Shown piece after piece: positions 49,501-59,083 of a stretch of DNA of 64,000 nt (positions are counted from its first letter, which is position 1; every line of letters begins with the position of its first letter). The notes beneath the pieces were generated by a model. That model searched no databases and was not told where the DNA came from. It saw nothing but the letters and a program-made list of their open reading frames with translations. Made by a program: the position numbers and the translations under genes. Source of the stretch: Symbiodinium natans (taxonomy: Eukaryota; Sar; Dinophyceae; Suessiales; Symbiodiniaceae); contig CAJNDS010001879.1 in assembly GCA_905221605.1 (NCBI GenBank), positions 492,291 through 556,290 of the forward strand, given 5' to 3'.

Positions 49501-51916
49501 CAACTGCAGCAACGGCACCCATGAAGCCATTCTCCAGAAGGCCATCCTTCCTGAGTCGTGATTATGATGGCTGTAGCTGTAGACTTCAGAGTTGCTCTGC
49601 TCTACGGGAAGCAAGTCAGCACAAAGAAGACTAATGCAATATCTACAACTCATAGCAATCTCGGCTCGGCTTTCAAAACTTGTTTCGCGGACTACAAGCA
49701 GGCACCAAACTCCCAGAGTCTCCACAAAGACTTGAAAAAATTGGGGTGTGACAAAAGTGCCTCGCGTCCGAGCCCAACCCCCCCGCCCCCTCCCGCCGCT
49801 CCCTGCGACGACCACAACCCCCATACCGCAGCCGTAACCCGTGTGCCGCAATGGGCAACTGCTAGCCAGCTCCTGTCAAATCTGCCATCAGAAATCCAGA
49901 ACCAAGACCTGCTGTAACTAAAGGTCGTCGTTTTGAACAAATAACATCTGCGGTGAAAGTGCAAACCGAATGCTGGGGTATCGGAGTGCTTTCTGTGACA
50001 GGCAGGGTTGGGGTGGGTTTCGGAGTGTGCTTTGTGAGTGTTGGAGTCTGCTGTAGGGGTAGGGTTGGGGTCTCATGGTGTCTATTGTGAGGGTTGGGGT
50101 TTGCCCGCTTGCCCAAGCCTTCAATCTTCAGGGTTCCCCCTCGAACAGCCGCGAGCCACAACAAGAGCAGCATCCCAAACAAGGCAGAACAAAGAACAGG
50201 CGCGTGTGGGTCGTGACACCTCACTTTGATTTCTATGCTCACAAATGATTGTCGCTTCGACAAAGCAACTTGTGTCAAGATGTAGCTCCGCAGTTTCACA
50301 GACCCATTGCCATGTTCGCGACTGCATGTTCAGTCAGGATATGTCGCTGTCGTTTTCAACATCTCGCATTGTGCAAACGCCTTCTCCTAAACCGCAGGTC
50401 CCTTCTACATTCTCAACAGCCAGATGGCATCGGCCCACCGTAGGCGATAGCCCAGCCGGAGATCCACCAGCCAATAGTACCGATGCAAACGTCTGTCAGA
50501 TTCTTGAGCAAGATGTTTTGGACCTTGGAATTGTGGGCAGTTGTGGGAAAAAAGGGCGGCTGTAACAAATGTTGAGCACCACCTTAGATCGACAGCGGCA
50601 AACTCCAATGCTATGACCGAAGCTGAGCGGCATTCTTGGCACGGCAACAACCCGACCTTAAGTCTCTCATCTTTGGGGGCTCCAGGGATAAAACTCTTGC
50701 CCCGGCATGCTATTCCGCTAGGCGATGCAAAAGCAAGACAGCAAAGGCACTCAGCAAAGCTCCTTAAGAACCGGACTCCACCATGGCAAAGCCTGCCTGC
50801 ATGAACATGACCATGGCTCCGCAGATGATCAACCTGACAAGGGATATGACTCCGGCTAGGCTTCTGTCCGAATGCATCCCGTGGCAAAGATTCGGCGCCG
50901 CTTTGCTCTTTTGCAAGTAACACGGCTTCTCCGCTGGCACCTACAAACTGCGCCAGGTTCCGGGCCAGATATGATCCAGGGCGCCCTTGATTTCTTCCAT
51001 TTCCTTGGCACGCCGGTTAGTTACAACTTGAGTTTTGCGAGCCACTTCCAATGGCAAATGCACAGGCAATGTTCATGATGATTCTATTCTAAAGGTTGAG
51101 AAACAAGTCGTGATTCCTCCCAGCTGCAATAAAGCCCCCTTGCTGAGGTTCGCACCGTGTACGCACGCGTCTGGTTTACTACCGCACCGTGGATGCTCGG
51201 TGGCAGATCGTCGACCTCGCTGTCTCGCTAACTCCAGGCCCCTTCCCAGCATGGAATCTCCAGATGTCCTACTTTCAAACAAAATGTTCTGTCGGAATGA
51301 CTCTCGAGCTATCAACAACAGCAGTTGTCTCAACCTATGAAGGGTTCATCTGAAAAATCGCACCTGTCATTGCCTTGACCAGACTGTCAAGATTGAGATC
51401 CGAAGTTTGCGGCCAGCGTTTGTTGCACGAACTGTCATGGCGACCTTGGAGCCTTGAAGGGTTTTTGGGAAAACTTGATCAAAGTGTTTGGGTCAAGTCT
51501 ATCTCTCAAAGTCCTCCCTGAACCCACCTGAAGACGTCGCTCTGCGCGGTGGAGTTCCGCACTTTGAGCAGACAGGAGCTCCTGCTGCTGCTCCAACAGA
51601 CCTTCGCAAGGCAATTCGTGATTTTGTTCTTTGCCTGCGGTTCATTTGCAAGCTTTGAACAGAAGTGTATATGGCGCAGCAAGTAATTGAGCAAGTCACG
51701 TTCCAAGGCTTCGACACCTTGGCTAACATTGCAGTTCAAACATAGCAAAGCAAACTCGGAACTCGTACTGGGGAACAGCCTAACAAGAACCACCCGCGCA
51801 TCATGAACACGTCACAACGTCGGTCCATCAGCCGAAACACGTTGCCGCAGATCTTCGTCGCCCTGCGCGGCTGCAATGGCCAATGTCACCACAACGTGCA
51901 GAAATCGCATCGTCAT
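34513..51916 (-). CDS. AMT: ammonium transporter (Amt/Mep/Rh superfamily), 27 exons, complete frame
   Basis: Moves ammonium/ammonia across a membrane. Exons (minus, 5' to 3'): 51841-51916, 51524-51601, 51374-51444, 50966-51003, 50777-50833, 50632-50656, 50439-50523, 49873-49908, 48966-49008, 48793-48803, 48584-48669, 48391-48502, 48102-48176, 47811-47853, 46408-46419, 46234-46277, 46081-46174, 44838-44878, 44111-44197, 43956-43984, 43761-43853, 43623-43661, 36246-36305, 35993-36024, 35292-35323, 34966-34988, 34513-34575. They total 1485 nt: 494 codons plus stop, every phase closing. Amt hallmarks appear in order: [65 protein letters not shown] (first pore His), [52 protein letters not shown] (second pore His), LHHGWSGF, and tail [16 protein letters not shown]. 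The N-terminus is a signal-peptide-like [19 protein letters not shown], then a Glu/Gln-rich coil before helix 1. Donors: 9 GT, 11 GC, 6 GA; all acceptors AG|G. A few donors (48,102; 46,081; 43,623) have alternatives. Confidence 0.95.
35350..35885. repeat. degenerate TTTAGGG-like block (intron of AMT)
   Basis: GGTTTAGGGTTTAGGGTTTT and variants such as GGGTTCAGG, G-strand on plus, from about 35,350 to 35,480 and again 35,700-35,885. It lies between the exons at 35,292-35,323 and 35,993-36,024. Confidence 0.8.
38218..38254. repeat. GGTCTGGGGAAG hairpin, copy 1
   Basis: Imperfect palindrome ATGATCTGTGGAAG ... CTTCCCCAGACCAT, about 12-14 bp arms. Three more copies lie at 38,528, 38,720 and 39,730. 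Confidence 0.85.
38528..38564. repeat. GGTCTGGGGAAG hairpin, copy 2
   Basis: Arms ATGGTCTGGGGAAG and CTTCTCCAGACCAT, loop GCACCGCGG. Confidence 0.88.
38720..38756. repeat. GGTCTGGGGAAG hairpin, copy 3
   Basis: Arms ATGGTCTGGGGAAG and CTTCCCCAGATCAT; the CCCTAAA-like array starts just after it. Confidence 0.88.
38757..40226. repeat. degenerate CCCTAAA-like array, ~1.47 kb
   Basis: Continuous AAACCCTAAACACTAAACCC-type sequence, C-strand on plus, with ACTTAAACACT and ACATTACACACT variants and blocks of about 200 bp repeated at higher order (CTTAACACTAAGCCCTTAGC recurs). Interrupted once by hairpin copy 4 at 39,730-39,765. Confidence 0.88.
39730..39765. repeat. GGTCTGGGGAAG hairpin, copy 4
   Basis: Same arms as copy 3, embedded inside the CCCTAAA-like array. 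Confidence 0.88.
40227..40672. repeat. 48-50 bp minisatellite with a 10-bp stem hairpin, block 1
   Basis: About ten units; GATTTCCAGAAAAAATCTGG recurs at 40,227, 40,276, 40,363, 40,412, 40,462, 40,510, 40,560, 40,610 and 40,660 (last unit cut), plus a truncated copy at 40,325. Arms CTCCAGATTT and AAATCTGGAG pair perfectly around a 7-base loop. Between hairpins lies a GGGGCCCCGG palindrome. Confidence 0.95.
40771..41163. repeat. TTTAGGG telomere-type array, G-strand on plus
   Basis: Long nearly perfect (TTTAGGG)n with occasional TTTTAGGG and TTAGGG, in two stretches separated at 40,890-40,955 by a poly-C and a GTGGTGTGGTTGGGGGTTGG block that also precedes the first stretch. Far less degenerate than the other telomere-like patches here. 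Confidence 0.95.
41325..41575. repeat. hairpin minisatellite, block 2
   Basis: Same unit and orientation as block 1, at 41,334, 41,378, 41,422 and 41,471 (44-49 bp spacing), then a rearranged inverted end (CTGGAGTTTGTAATCTGGAG). The telomere-type array sits between the two blocks. Confidence 0.93.
41816..42250. repeat. nested palindromes: GGGACAGTACAGCACTT hairpins around a 181-bp foldback
   Basis: Hairpins with 17-bp arms (GGGACAGTACAGCACTT and its complement, ~19-base loop with CTTCAGACTGCAG) lie at 41,816-41,868, 42,044-42,099 (imperfect) and 42,128-42,180, with a half copy near 42,220-42,245. The segment 41,866-42,046 is one long imperfect inverted repeat of about 80-bp arms centred near 41,956, both arms carrying GGCTTGCAGGTACC-like sequence. 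Confidence 0.9.
42335..42545. repeat. ~75-bp degenerate tandem repeat
   Basis: ATCTCAAGCAATCATCCCCC and ATAAGCAAAACCTGAACTCT recur three to four times. Confidence 0.75.
43270..43331. repeat. (TA)n followed by (GA)n
   Basis: ATATATATATATATATATGA, a second ATAT run, then AGAGAGAGAGAGAGA. Confidence 0.95.
46408..46419 (-). other. 12-nt AMT microexon
   Basis: GTGGTTCGGCTG flanked by AG and GC. It supplies the codons for W-F-G and most of the next Trp in the invariant Amt motif FILWFGWYGFN; without it the flanking exons neither keep frame nor give the motif. Confidence 0.9.
48793..48803 (-). other. 11-nt AMT microexon
   Basis: GTGGGCCTTCT flanked by AG and GC. It completes WFFQWAFCSAAATIV across three exons. 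Confidence 0.88.
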
Positions 51917-54900
51917 CCTTGACAAGACATGTCGACACACAAAGCATCCTCACGATTAGATTGCGCTCTTGCCTGGACAGCATAACAAGAATGCACAAAT
52001 GTGTACCCAAGTCACGCCGCGGATATTCTTCTCCGAACTGGCTTTCGCTTCACTACGAAAGTTCCTGCTGCATGGTTGAGCCGACAGCCGTCAACATGCG
52101 GCGAGCATTCAAACCCCTTCCCCATATCAAAGATTTGGTTCCGAAATCCTGGCTACCCTGTGGCACTTTGCAACTGTGTACATGAACCTGATGCCAACTT
52201 CGCGATGGCACTTCAAAGTTTTGGACAGATCGACATTCAATCAGCCACAAAATTGAACCGTAACACATATGTGCGCGAACTCCTTTTGTTGGATGCATGC
52301 ACAAGGTTTGTGCATTAAACCAATCCAAACGTCGACATCCATTGTGCTTTTCAAATCCGTTCGAAGGTGGAAACCAGCCCGTACGCATGAGATTGGACTG
52401 CATGGCCTTACATTCCCGATGCTGTTTACCGGAACCTATCCCACATGCCCAGCTGGACCACTACCAAGAACTGCTGGCGGAAACTTGAGCTTACAGACAT
52501 TTCGACCGACGAGCCGCCACCGCCCACTCCTTTGGCATACACAGAGGGCTGGACGGCGGAGGCAATCCTGCAGGACCACCTCCACCGACACCGACCAAAC
52601 AACCCAGGTGCTTCAAACCTCCTCGGCTGCCTACGGCACCTATCGGCTTGTAGTCGGGCCACAAGCTGCCCATGGCAAGGGGTCCAGCCGGATGAGCGCG
52701 CCAAGACACCCAGCAAGCATAGCGACAGGAGACCGTAGCCCTGCAAAAAGAACAAACATTGCCATCAGCTGGTCTTCGGGGCGCGTGTGTCCCTTGCCAA
52801 GTATGCCAGGCAGTTTGCCCGCCTAGGTGAGCGTCTGAATGGGGAATAAAACACATTCGTGTCTACTTGCCAACTAACGAGCTGCATGTTTGGGCTGCGA
52901 ACTGAACAGTTGACTAGGGTGTAACGGGTGGTGGAATTTAGAACAATTCTCTGCGACCACCTCTTCTACAATCCGATTCTCTGTTCACGAAGAATGAACA
53001 CACAAGAAACGAGGGGGTGTACCCCAGCCTGCCAGGCCAAATTGATTCTGCTCGCTTCCCTGGCAACCCAAAATTGGCTTGATATCTCGCTGCCGCTTGA
53101 ACAAGTTGTTTGTGATCCCATGGCACGTAGCGCAACATTGGAGATCTATGGAAGTGACACATTGGGAGATTGTCGGCTCCAGTGACAGGCAAGGAACGGT
53201 CAAATACCCTGTCTTGGCCTCCCCGGATGGGAGAGCTTGGTAGAAATATAAACTGGCCGGCACAAATATTGAATTGCTCTGTAACATGAAGACGAACCTG
53301 CTGAACTTGGGACAGAACTCAACACAACGTTAGCCTCTCAGTTTGCCTTGCCTGGGCAGCCGTAAGAAAATGAGAGAAGAGCGATGTCTAACCCCGACTG
53401 CCCTCCCTTTCGGGTGACTTAGGTAAATACAGGTCAGGTCATGCAATGCGGGTTGGCAGAACTTCGCAAGGTGGGGCCAACGCCCTTGAGCAAGCCCCGA
53501 TGCTGGAAGTGGAAATCGTTAAAACCCAAAAAAAGATGCCAAACAAGGCACCAAGGATGCTGCTAAGCTCCAGCAAGTCCAACCCAAGCAAAGCAAGCTC
53601 CGACACTCGGACAACACTTCTGTTTTGGCTCTCGGCACACGCTTGTGCTCTCCAGGTTGAGCCAAAGGAAAACATGGTTCTGGCACTTTAAACACTTTCA
53701 TGTCAAAGCTGCATCTGGCCAAAGACAAAGAAGCTCCACACACTCTCCACTAAAGACTCGACTTAAAAGACGTCCAAAACTACCCTCTAGTCACAAAACT
53801 CGACGAGAGCAGTTCTCTATGGGGCAGAACGTTCCTACGTCGCCAAGCACACTAAGGCTATACGGAAAACTGCAAGAGGCTGAGCAGACTCCAAACTATG
53901 CACACAAAACTACAAAACTCACCGTGTCGCACCCTCACAGGATGACCCACAGGTCTTGACTTCTACACCCTCGACACGGACACTATACAGCATGTAAGAC
54001 CGAGCTTCCTGTGCAATGACCAGTACCAAGCCAGCCACGTAAAAAGCGGATCCCTTGCATGCAAATACAAGTAACCACCGGTACATGGAGCACAGGCCCA
54101 AAGATACAAAAAACCCCCCGCGAATGTGACGAGTGCAGATCAGCTGCAGCCTGCGAAGACGAACTTCGGCAGAGGCTTCTCTTCATATAATTCGAGGTTC
54201 GAGGAGAATCGAAGTGTGTGTTGCAGATCTCTTCACGAAGCCGTGGGTTGTCAAGTTCTGTGCACCTCTACAGTCGAGCATGTTGGTTGCATCGCGAGTT
54301 CGTGGGTTGGTGTGTTGACTGTCAGCGAGGCTGAGGATGGTGGAGATCCGGCCACTGCGAAGCAACTTCAAGGTCTCTAACTTGGCATGGCTATTATGGC
54401 AGGTTGCCACTGGCCGAAGCACCGACTTGGACATGTGCGAGACAAAGTGTCGAAACACTGAAAATGCCCAAAGATCATGCGAAGCGAAGCGTGAAGAGAC
54501 GAGAAGAGAGTGTCCTGCTTTGAAGGAGACAAGTCAAGCTGTACAAACGAAGCCCCTCACGGTCAGAGTTGGGTGTCATACTCAACACCTCAGAATTGCA
54601 GCAGCGTACATGCAGGGGGCAGGAGGCCAGGGGCCCAGGGGGAGGGGGGGCCAGTCCTGAGCAAGAGCCTGGGTTCCCACCAAAAAAAGCCAACAAGGGG
54701 GGGAATAGTCGGCGTATCGGCGTCGGTGTTTTTATGGAAGAAAGCAAGGGGCCAAGAGCCTAAAAGGCAAATTGTCTGGGAGGAGGCGCAGAAACTGTCT
54801 GAAGAAGGCGTATCGGCGTCCACGGCTGGGGGCGACTTCCTCGGAAGGGGGGAATCGGCGTTTTTCCGGGAGGTGTCAGTGTTCGGCGTAGGGGCCAGCA

Positions 54901-55458
54901 AAGATCACTTTGCGTGGATAGGCACTTTTCTCACATGCTTGTCGAGAAATCCCGTCGCATCCTTAGAATTTGATTTTAATATGCTGGGTGCTTTGCCATC
55001 TCGATGCAATACGTGCCATCGCTGCTCACCAACACTGCCCGATAGTGCCCAGAATCACAAGTGTTTTCGGCAGCATATTTGCGATCAGAAATCCACATCA
55101 CATCATTGTTGAGGAGATTGCAATCATAAGCGAAGCAAGGCAGATTGGTGGTGCACTCAAAATTACAGGTTTGTCGCCACTGACTTCCGGCTTGTTAGTG
55201 CTCTCACCACAGCGGTTGAAGCCGAAGAACTACAAATGGCGGGATCAACCATGCCTTTCTTCCTAGTCCCGTTGTCTATGCTTTGTCCTCTGCAACTGGT
55301 GGATGCAGGAAAAGTGGCCACAGCCTGCCACTGTCCGTGACATCAAGAGCTGTTGTTCGAAGGTCACGTGTGTGCGCTAGTCTGCACTTCCATATTCTGT
55401 GGCATCGTGTTGTTTGTTGGACTCGGTCCATCCTTTGCAGATGGTGCGCTAGGAGAGA
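51917..55458. other. upstream of AMT; no gene recognised
   Basis: It should include the AMT promoter region. No exon joined to a family. Minus 53,500-53,620 has a helix-like stretch SILGALFGIFFWVLTI. An AG|G lies just before the AMT ATG (51,917-51,919), which could be a spliced-leader acceptor, but this is only a guess. Confidence 0.35.
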
Positions 55459-55925
55459 GTGTCCCAAAGTTTGACGCTTGACTGTGAGGAGCTGGAGATT
55501 GACGAGAAGATCATCGCCAAGCTGTGTAACATGATTTCGACCACTCCAGCCTCACGAAACTTGGCCGAGAATGGCGAGGAGAAGGAGAAGGGTGATGTCT
55601 TCCGAACATTGTGGTCGGCTGGGGCGTTCGTGCGAGGAATCCTGGGCTGGAAGAAAAAACTTGGAAGTACCCCGACACGACGAGGGTGGTGAATCAGTTC
55701 ATTGCCTCTGAGGACCCAACCTTCTTCCTCTTCAAGAACATCCTCACTGGTCGCCACAGCGACAGCCATGATGCCACGAAGCCATCGTTCCTTATCCCTC
55801 CATCAGCAGATTCGATGATTGAGGAAAGTGGGATTGAGGGAAGGATGGTGAAGAAGCCAGCTGAGTTTGCTGCAAAGATTTCGCAGCAATTGCTTTGTGA
55901 CATCGCAGAAGCCAGAGCAACATAG
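55459..55925 (+). pseudogene. plus-strand protein-like unit with a frame break
   Basis: Reads as protein with good third-position bias in two frames: SQSLTLDCEELEIDEKIIAK to FVRGILGWKK, then after an A6 run at 55,651-55,656 TWKYPDTTRVVNQFIASED to LLCDIAEARAT and a stop. It is opposite in strand to every recognised gene and abuts a minus-strand retroelement. Family not recognised. The break may be an assembly indel, an unrecognised intron or real decay. Confidence 0.4.
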
Positions 55926-55991
55926 CAGACATTTTGACTTGTTACCAAGTACCGACGGCCCTGCCGATGGGCGCATTGGCACATGGCCCCA

Positions 55992-56975
55992 TCAAGACCG
56001 GAGCTTAACCAGCGAAAACTCGCCACAGGGTGGACTGCCATGGGCAAATTTGAAGACACCATTGTGAGCCAAGGCCATGATTCGATCAAATGTTTCATCG
56101 TGAAGAAGGTCCAAACCTTCTCCGAAAAGTGGATCAACCGCAAGGCAAGGGATACCCAAAGCACGTACCGCCGTGGAGCAAGGAGCCGAGGATCCACAGC
56201 AGAGGTCCAGGAAAAGCTTAGTATCTGATGTCAAAGGCACTGGCGATGGTATAGTTGCCACCACAGATTCGCTCGCAGCCCCAGGGAGAGGAAAAGATAG
56301 CGCCTGCAGCTGCAATAAATCTTCGGAAGAAGCAGATTGGAAGATTGTCGGGGTGTACGGGATCAGCACCCATCGATCTCCAACCCACTCAGAAGAACCA
56401 TGAAGAAGACGTGGGTTAAAAGAAAACGGCTTTTCGTGAATGTTCACCAGGCCGCCGGAGCAATCCACGGACTGAGAAGATGGGGGAGGTGCAGGCTGAT
56501 CCAATGCACTCTCCAACCAAAGAAGGCCACCCACATGTTGGCCCAGAGAAAGCGCATGGTTTTCAGAGCCGTACAAATTCCCTGAATCACTGCGCAGCTT
56601 TGCAAAAGAGTTATGTGAAACGCAAATCGAAGCCCAACTCTTCCCAGGGAAAGCTTGCCTCAAGCAAAGGTTGATGAAAGAAACAAGCTGTGGATAATCC
56701 CAAGTCAGATTGCAAATGCCGACCTGTGTCCCTGAGCGGTAGCCGAATCTTAATAAGCTGACGATTCTGTGGGCTGCACCGCATGACTGCGCCTCGAAAA
56801 GTTCAAATCGCCCAAAAATGCCACCAAGACTGAAAGTAATGCCGCAAAAGAAGTCGCTTGCACCAAGGAAATTGGCCAGCAGATCCTGAGGATTGCTGCG
56901 CGAAGGTATAGCAGCCCCTGCGAGAATGTCGCCTGTACACAAAAGGTTTGCTGACTTTGAAGGAGCTGAAGCCAC
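55992..56975 (-). CDS. 2OG-oxygenase-like plus methyltransferase-like domains of retroelement polyprotein (remnant)
   Basis: A 327-codon open frame. Residues ~90-215 resemble a double-stranded beta-helix 2OG-Fe(II) oxygenase fold: WASICVSHNSFAKLRSDSGN, then NHALSLGQHVGGLLWLE and FNPRLLHGSSEWVGDRWVLI. The expected His-x-Asp iron pair reads R-S-D here, so it is probably not catalytic. Residues ~255-325 resemble a DNA-methyltransferase-like fold: LFLDLCCGSSAPCSTAV and HGSPPCGEFSLVKL. It ends at the junction with the plus-strand unit at 55,925. Confidence 0.55.
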   Translation of the reverse strand: MASAPSKSANLLCTGDILAGAAIPSRSNPQDLLANFLGASDFFCGITFSLGGIFGRFELFEAQSCGAAHRIVSLLRFGYRSGTQVGICNLTWDYPQLVSFINLCLRQAFPGKSWASICVSHNSFAKLRSDSGNLYGSENHALSLGQHVGGLLWLESALDQPAPPPSSQSVDCSGGLVNIHEKPFSFNPRLLHGSSEWVGDRWVLIPYTPTIFQSASSEDLLQLQALSFPLPGAASESVVATIPSPVPLTSDTKLFLDLCCGSSAPCSTAVRALGIPCLAVDPLFGEGLDLLHDETFDRIMALAHNGVFKFAHGSPPCGEFSLVKLRS

Positions 56976-57930
56976 ATCACATGATAGTCAGTGTGGAGTT
57001 GCCCTGTGCTGAGTTGCACTGTGCTTCCCCCCGCAGGAGTGCCGTCCTGCTTGGCAACACAGCAAACATGCAGGAACTTGCAAGCGGACCCTGAAGGCAG
57101 ATTGTACTGCACACAGATCTTGTGGACCTCGTTGTTGCGCGTGATCTCTGTTGTCCAGGGAGTGCGTTCCTTGCCTGAAAAAGCTACTCTTACCTTTAGG
57201 TTTGCTGGGAGGTTTGCCCTTGAACAAGCCCTTGCCCCGAGGAATCAAACTTGGGTATCCCGGGACGAGCTTGAAGCGAAGACAACTCGTTGCGGACCTC
57301 CACAACCTCAGAGATCGCGTCGTCGAGCTGCCAGCCATGCTCCAGCAAATCACCAATCACTTCCCAAGCTCGACGATCTGCATTCATCGCCTCCTGCGCA
57401 TTGACTGAACGCAATCCGGAGCCATTCTCGAATCGCTGCAGGGCCAATTCAGGAACGCTTCTCATAAAGGCGAAGGGTACCAAATGCGCACCTTCCACCA
57501 GGGCCATGGCATTGAAGTGAATTGAGAGCACAGATCGAAGGATGCCTTCTGATGCTGTTGCCATGTGGAAGTTCACGGACAGGCGCTTCGTCCACGAAGA
57601 GGTTATCCAGCTTGGGCTGAGAAGCGTCAAGCTGGGCTTGGCTCATGCGCCAAGTCCGATCCACTGCCTCCTTGGGGCCAAGGCTCGGCACCGATTTACT
57701 GTCCAATATTTCGGAAGGGTAAGCCTTCTCGAAGCGATCCCGAAAGGAGCGTACACAGCGGCATCCCGCTTGCGCGCGAAAGTATCCGCCCATGTGTTTG
57801 TCGAAAAGTCGTGGCTGGTTGCGCTGCATTCACCGCAGAGTTTTCGGCTGGTACTTCAGGTGCAGAGCAGTGCTGCTAAGACTACGAATTTTGGCACGAA
57901 CCACGAAATCATCTTCTCCACATAAACAAC
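55992..57930 (-). mobile_element. decayed retroelement polyprotein (gag-like, zinc-finger, 2OG-like, methyltransferase-like)
   Basis: Read right to left on the minus strand. 57,930-57,200 is a gag-like helical region in shifting frames (VNAQEAMNADRRAWEVIGDL). A Cys/His cluster (KICVQYNLPSGSACKFLHVC) lies near 57,060-57,130. From 56,975 to 55,992 is an open frame described separately. The order is one I recall from Symbiodiniaceae retroelements that continue into a reverse transcriptase, which is absent here: the element is cut off at 55,992. Assignment as retroelement is from memory of such proteins, hence moderate confidence. Confidence 0.6.
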
Positions 57931-58444
57931 TCCAGAGAAGCGAGGAAGTGATTCAAGTCTGCAAGATCTGTCGCCACAAGCCCGAACAGCTTGGACGTAA
58001 AGTTGCCAAGCACAGCGTGGATCTCGATGGAACACCAAAAGAAACCAGACGAGCTGGCATTTCAGCCTCGACCACATCACTAAGAAAACCGATGAAAACC
58101 ATCTGCAACGCTGAAAAGCATGAGCCCAGTGGCAAAAGCGTGTTTCTGGGACAAAACAAGGAAGCAATACGTGTCCCTGCAAGCGAATGCAACGCTTCTT
58201 GCCGACCCCTATATCTAAGCACCAGAAAGCTAAGATAGACATCTGCAGAACTCTCGCACAAATCCCTTTCTTTTTAACGAGTGGTTGCGGGCAGCACGAA
58301 TCCGAAATCAAGATGAAAGCGAAAGAGGCAAGCTGAAGCTGAAGGTGTCGTGTGCAACCCCCGCCCCGCTCCAAGGGAAAAGAACCAGGAAAAACAACAG
58401 CTTCAAGCGACAGAATACAGAACCCAAGAGAGAGAGATACAGAA

Positions 58445-58575
58445 CCCAAGAGAGAGAGCGAGGTGGGTGCTTTGAACTGGACACCAAGCGCATGACATGT
58501 TCGAGCTGGTGTGAAGAAACAGGAAGCTCAAATTCCACATGGTGCATGAAAAGGCATCGTGTAAAACAGCTGTGA
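58445..58575 (+). repeat. inverted repeat arm A (~130 bp)
   Basis: Read on plus it encodes ELDTKRMTCSSWCEETGSSN; the complement of 58,950-59,083 encodes KLDTKRMACLSSWCEEIGSS. The two arms are diverged inverted copies separated by about 375 bp. Confidence 0.85.
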
Positions 58576-58949
58576 GCAAACGCACGAACAGAAGCGATAT
58601 CTTCTGCGCAGCACAACAACTTGTTCGAAGTGGATTCCGCCCCTGTGTTGTCGCACCAAGAAGGTACACAGATCTCGAGTCGTTCGCCAGAAAAGCATGA
58701 AGCCAAAATAAGAACAAGCCCCATTTGGGCTGCAGTCTCCCAGCAAGTAATGGCCTCTTGTGCAACTGACGGTTGATCAGTTCTGAAAAGAACGAAGGCT
58801 GAATGTCTTAGAGAACCAGAGATAACGACTAGAGCCAATCTCTAACTAACCACCATCCAGCAGAAAAGGAACCTTAAGATTGTTACTTCATGCCGGGTCC
58901 TGAAACCGATAGGCTTCAGGTTCGCGATTTCCCTTGCTGCTGCTCCCAA

Positions 58950-59083
58950 GTCCCAACAGCTGTTTTACACGACGCCTTTTGATGCACCATGTGGAATTTG
59001 AGCTTCCTATTTCTTCGCACCAGCTGCTCAAACATGCCATGCGCTTAGTATCCAGTTTAAAGGACCCACCTCTCCCTCCCACA
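58950..59083 (-). repeat. inverted repeat arm B (~130 bp)
   Basis: Partner of the arm at 58,445-58,575. Confidence 0.85.

Noticed and set aside
55694-56197. Minus-strand 168-codon frame as continuation of the retroelement
   Set aside because: It does not read like the expected sequence after the methyltransferase-like motif and lies mostly antisense to the better plus-strand unit.
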